A stretch of DNA of 64,000 bases. It comes from JAJDZL01 sp965221175. Its GTDB lineage: Bacteria > Pseudomonadota > Gammaproteobacteria > Arenicellales > JAJDZL01. Both the position numbers and the translations under genes were made by a program. Positions within the stretch are counted from its first letter, which is position 1; every line of letters begins with the position of its first letter. Location: positions 2,604,001 to 2,668,000 of the forward strand of contig OZ244867.1 in assembly GCA_965221175.1 (NCBI GenBank). The letters run 5' to 3'. Shown in pieces: positions 63,069-64,000 of the stretch. The notes below the pieces were generated by a model. The model was not told the origin of the DNA and did no database searches. It saw only the letters and a list, made by a program, of their open reading frames with translations.

Positions 63069-63230
63069 CTATTTAGCCGCGTCTGGCGTGTACTTTATTA
63101 TCACGTCCTGAAGTATGGCTTTGGTGAGGTTCTCCGGCGTGGTTTTGAAGCGCATTTTCTTCTCCAGTTCAGTCTTGTTCGGCTGGTAGTCTGTGGGTTG
63201 TAGTGTGAGGGTTTTACGGGGCTTTTTCAT
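63069..63230 (-). CDS. Small basic protein, 53 residues
   Basis: It starts MKKPRKTLTLQPTDYQPNKT and ends IIKYTPDAAK. The arrangement (a basic start, DYQPNKTELE and a TTPENLTKAIL helix) resembles short antitoxin-like or DNA-binding proteins annotated next to ATPases and in accessory DNA, in which DYQPSKAELEE and TPEELAKAVL are usual. A ribosome-site-like GGA lies 9 bases before the ATG. It is 15 bases downstream of the AAA ATPase gene on the same strand. Function is unknown; antitoxin or regulator is a guess. Confidence 0.6.
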   Translation of the reverse strand: MKKPRKTLTLQPTDYQPNKTELEKKMRFKTTPENLTKAILQDVIIKYTPDAAK

Positions 63231-63245
63231 GGAATTTCCATTTGT

Positions 63246-64000
63246 TCAAATTGTCATTTTGGTTTGCTTTGATTGAAGTTTACTTAAGTCCGTTTTAGTA
63301 ATCAAATTATCCGCGATCCCCCTCATTACAATGTATGGTCGCATCAATGGACTGTTAAAACGATAACGTATCTGACGTTTTGGGCCTGTTCGGTATAGAA
63401 TTTCACCGCGCTCCAATCGGCTAAATTGATTTAGATGGCGTGCAAAATTTGGAATATCGTATGTGCGCCTTGTAATAATGCGCAAAGGTTCCCGAACGTT
63501 TGCTGCAGAGAAAAACCCAAGGTCGTCAATTTTAGCGAACGCGCAAGCCAAAATAACTTCTTTGTAAATGTGATCTGGTTGCTGGCTCTTGGTTGCGAGA
63601 TAATATGCTGTCTTTATTGATTCTTGCCATTGATCTAGAGCTCTTTTTATTCCTCCGTTTACGTCTTCACCTTCAACCTGTTTGCTCTTTCTGTCTATAG
63701 TCACTTTTGTAGAGTGAAGCGCGAGTAAATGAGTAATATATGGCAGGCCTTGCGAAAGGCTAATAATTTCTGATTTTGCATCATCTTTAATTTTCATATT
63801 TAGTCGATCCATTCCCTTTTGAACAATTTCAGCGATTTCTGTGCTTGACATTCGTGGCATTGGGACTTGAACTAGTGCTCGTTCGATTGACTGGTGTTCT
63901 TTTATCAACCCATCTACGGAGTCTGCGACCCCGATCAGGAGGATAGTGGCATCAACACTATAGTCAGAAAGACACTTAATCGTGTCAGCCATTAAAGCAG
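63246..64000 (-). CDS. AAA-family ATPase, C-terminal part (partial)
   Basis: The C-terminal 250 or so residues of an ATPase. The frame is open at the window end, so the N-terminus with Walker A and B lies outside. DATILLIGVADSVDGLI is a typical sensor-1 strand of Orc1/Cdc6-like and TniB-like AAA proteins, and QVPMPRMSSTEIAEIVQKGM begins the lid domain. A winged-helix-like C-terminus (LGFFSAANVREPLRIITRRTYDI, in pieces) follows. Such proteins occur in mobile elements, plasmids and defence loci. The neighbouring 53-residue protein is probably in the same operon. Confidence 0.7.
   Translation of the reverse strand, partial: ALMADTIKCLSDYSVDATILLIGVADSVDGLIKEHQSIERALVQVPMPRMSSTEIAEIVQKGMDRLNMKIKDDAKSEIISLSQGLPYITHLLALHSTKVTIDRKSKQVEGEDVNGGIKRALDQWQESIKTAYYLATKSQQPDHIYKEVILACAFAKIDDLGFFSAANVREPLRIITRRTYDIPNFARHLNQFSRLERGEILYRTGPKRQIRYRFNSPLMRPYIVMRGIADNLITKTDLSKLQSKQTKMTI

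Noticed and set aside
1..64000. CRISPR array, tRNA and rRNA genes
   Set aside because: No regularly spaced direct repeats were seen, and no stretch showed the tRNA T-loop and acceptor pattern or rRNA similarity. The only tandem repeats are the secreted-protein genes.

Overview
The window looks like a chromosomal segment of an unidentified, respiratory gammaproteobacterium. The zapB-like, zapA, 6S RNA, 5-formyl-THF cyclo-ligase order is the classical gammaproteobacterial one. The cytochrome oxidase cluster with DUF2244, Cox11, DUF2909 and SURF1 neighbours, and many genes overlapping by 1-4 nt, agree with this. Base composition is moderate and intergenic regions are A+T-rich. No rRNA, tRNA, CRISPR array, transposase or intact prophage was found.

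Left part (1-9 kb): the end of narG, then narH, narJ, narI and a parvulin-type PPIase on the plus strand. They face a minus-strand pair of nitrate/nitrite transporters, NarK1 and NarK2, with an FNR-like site upstream. A short DsbD follows. Then (9-14 kb) come housekeeping genes: ilvA, a phosphopantetheinyl transferase, an EVE-domain protein, fau, 6S RNA, zapA and a ZapB-like gene.

C1/oxalate block (14-28.6 kb): on the minus strand, an IlvG-type ThDP enzyme, a close homologue of formyl-CoA:oxalate CoA-transferase, a 10-formyl-THF hydrolase-like protein and a two-gene NAD-linked molybdenum formate dehydrogenase whose NuoE and NuoF parts are fused. Together they could turn oxalate (or a related 2-oxo/2-hydroxyacyl-CoA) into formyl-CoA, then formate, then CO2 plus NADH. 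Divergent from it is a complete polyamine-type ABC importer followed by a type 2 argC. Palindromes built from TACAA/TTGTA half-sites lie before both minus-strand gene sets.

Middle (28.6-49 kb): pyrD, an RluF-like pseudouridine synthase, a 5'-nucleotidase and gpsA. Next comes a tandem array of five paralogous, secreted, four-cysteine proteins of unknown function (34.4-37.5 kb), with duplicated spacers and one frameshifted copy. This is the least explained structure in the window. purB follows, then an aa3-type cytochrome c oxidase cluster in which coxB has lost its C-terminal cytochrome c domain, still visible as a decayed fragment. A DUF2244 protein, oligopeptidase B and an AI-2E-type membrane protein follow.

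Right part (49-64 kb): argE, an enoyl-CoA hydratase-like protein, a cysteine-cluster protein, a YfcE-type phosphodiesterase, a GIY-YIG-like protein, and a ferredoxin/FAD-reductase pair of the aldehyde oxidoreductase (AorA/AorC) type without its catalytic subunit. Then come an orphan double-length ProW-type permease with a damaged 5' end, and an apparent catabolic operon (class II aldolase, PhyH dioxygenase, FAD-GcvT dehydrogenase). The right edge looks like accessory DNA: a long gene-poor stretch, a 53-residue protein and the C-terminal part of an AAA ATPase that runs off the window.
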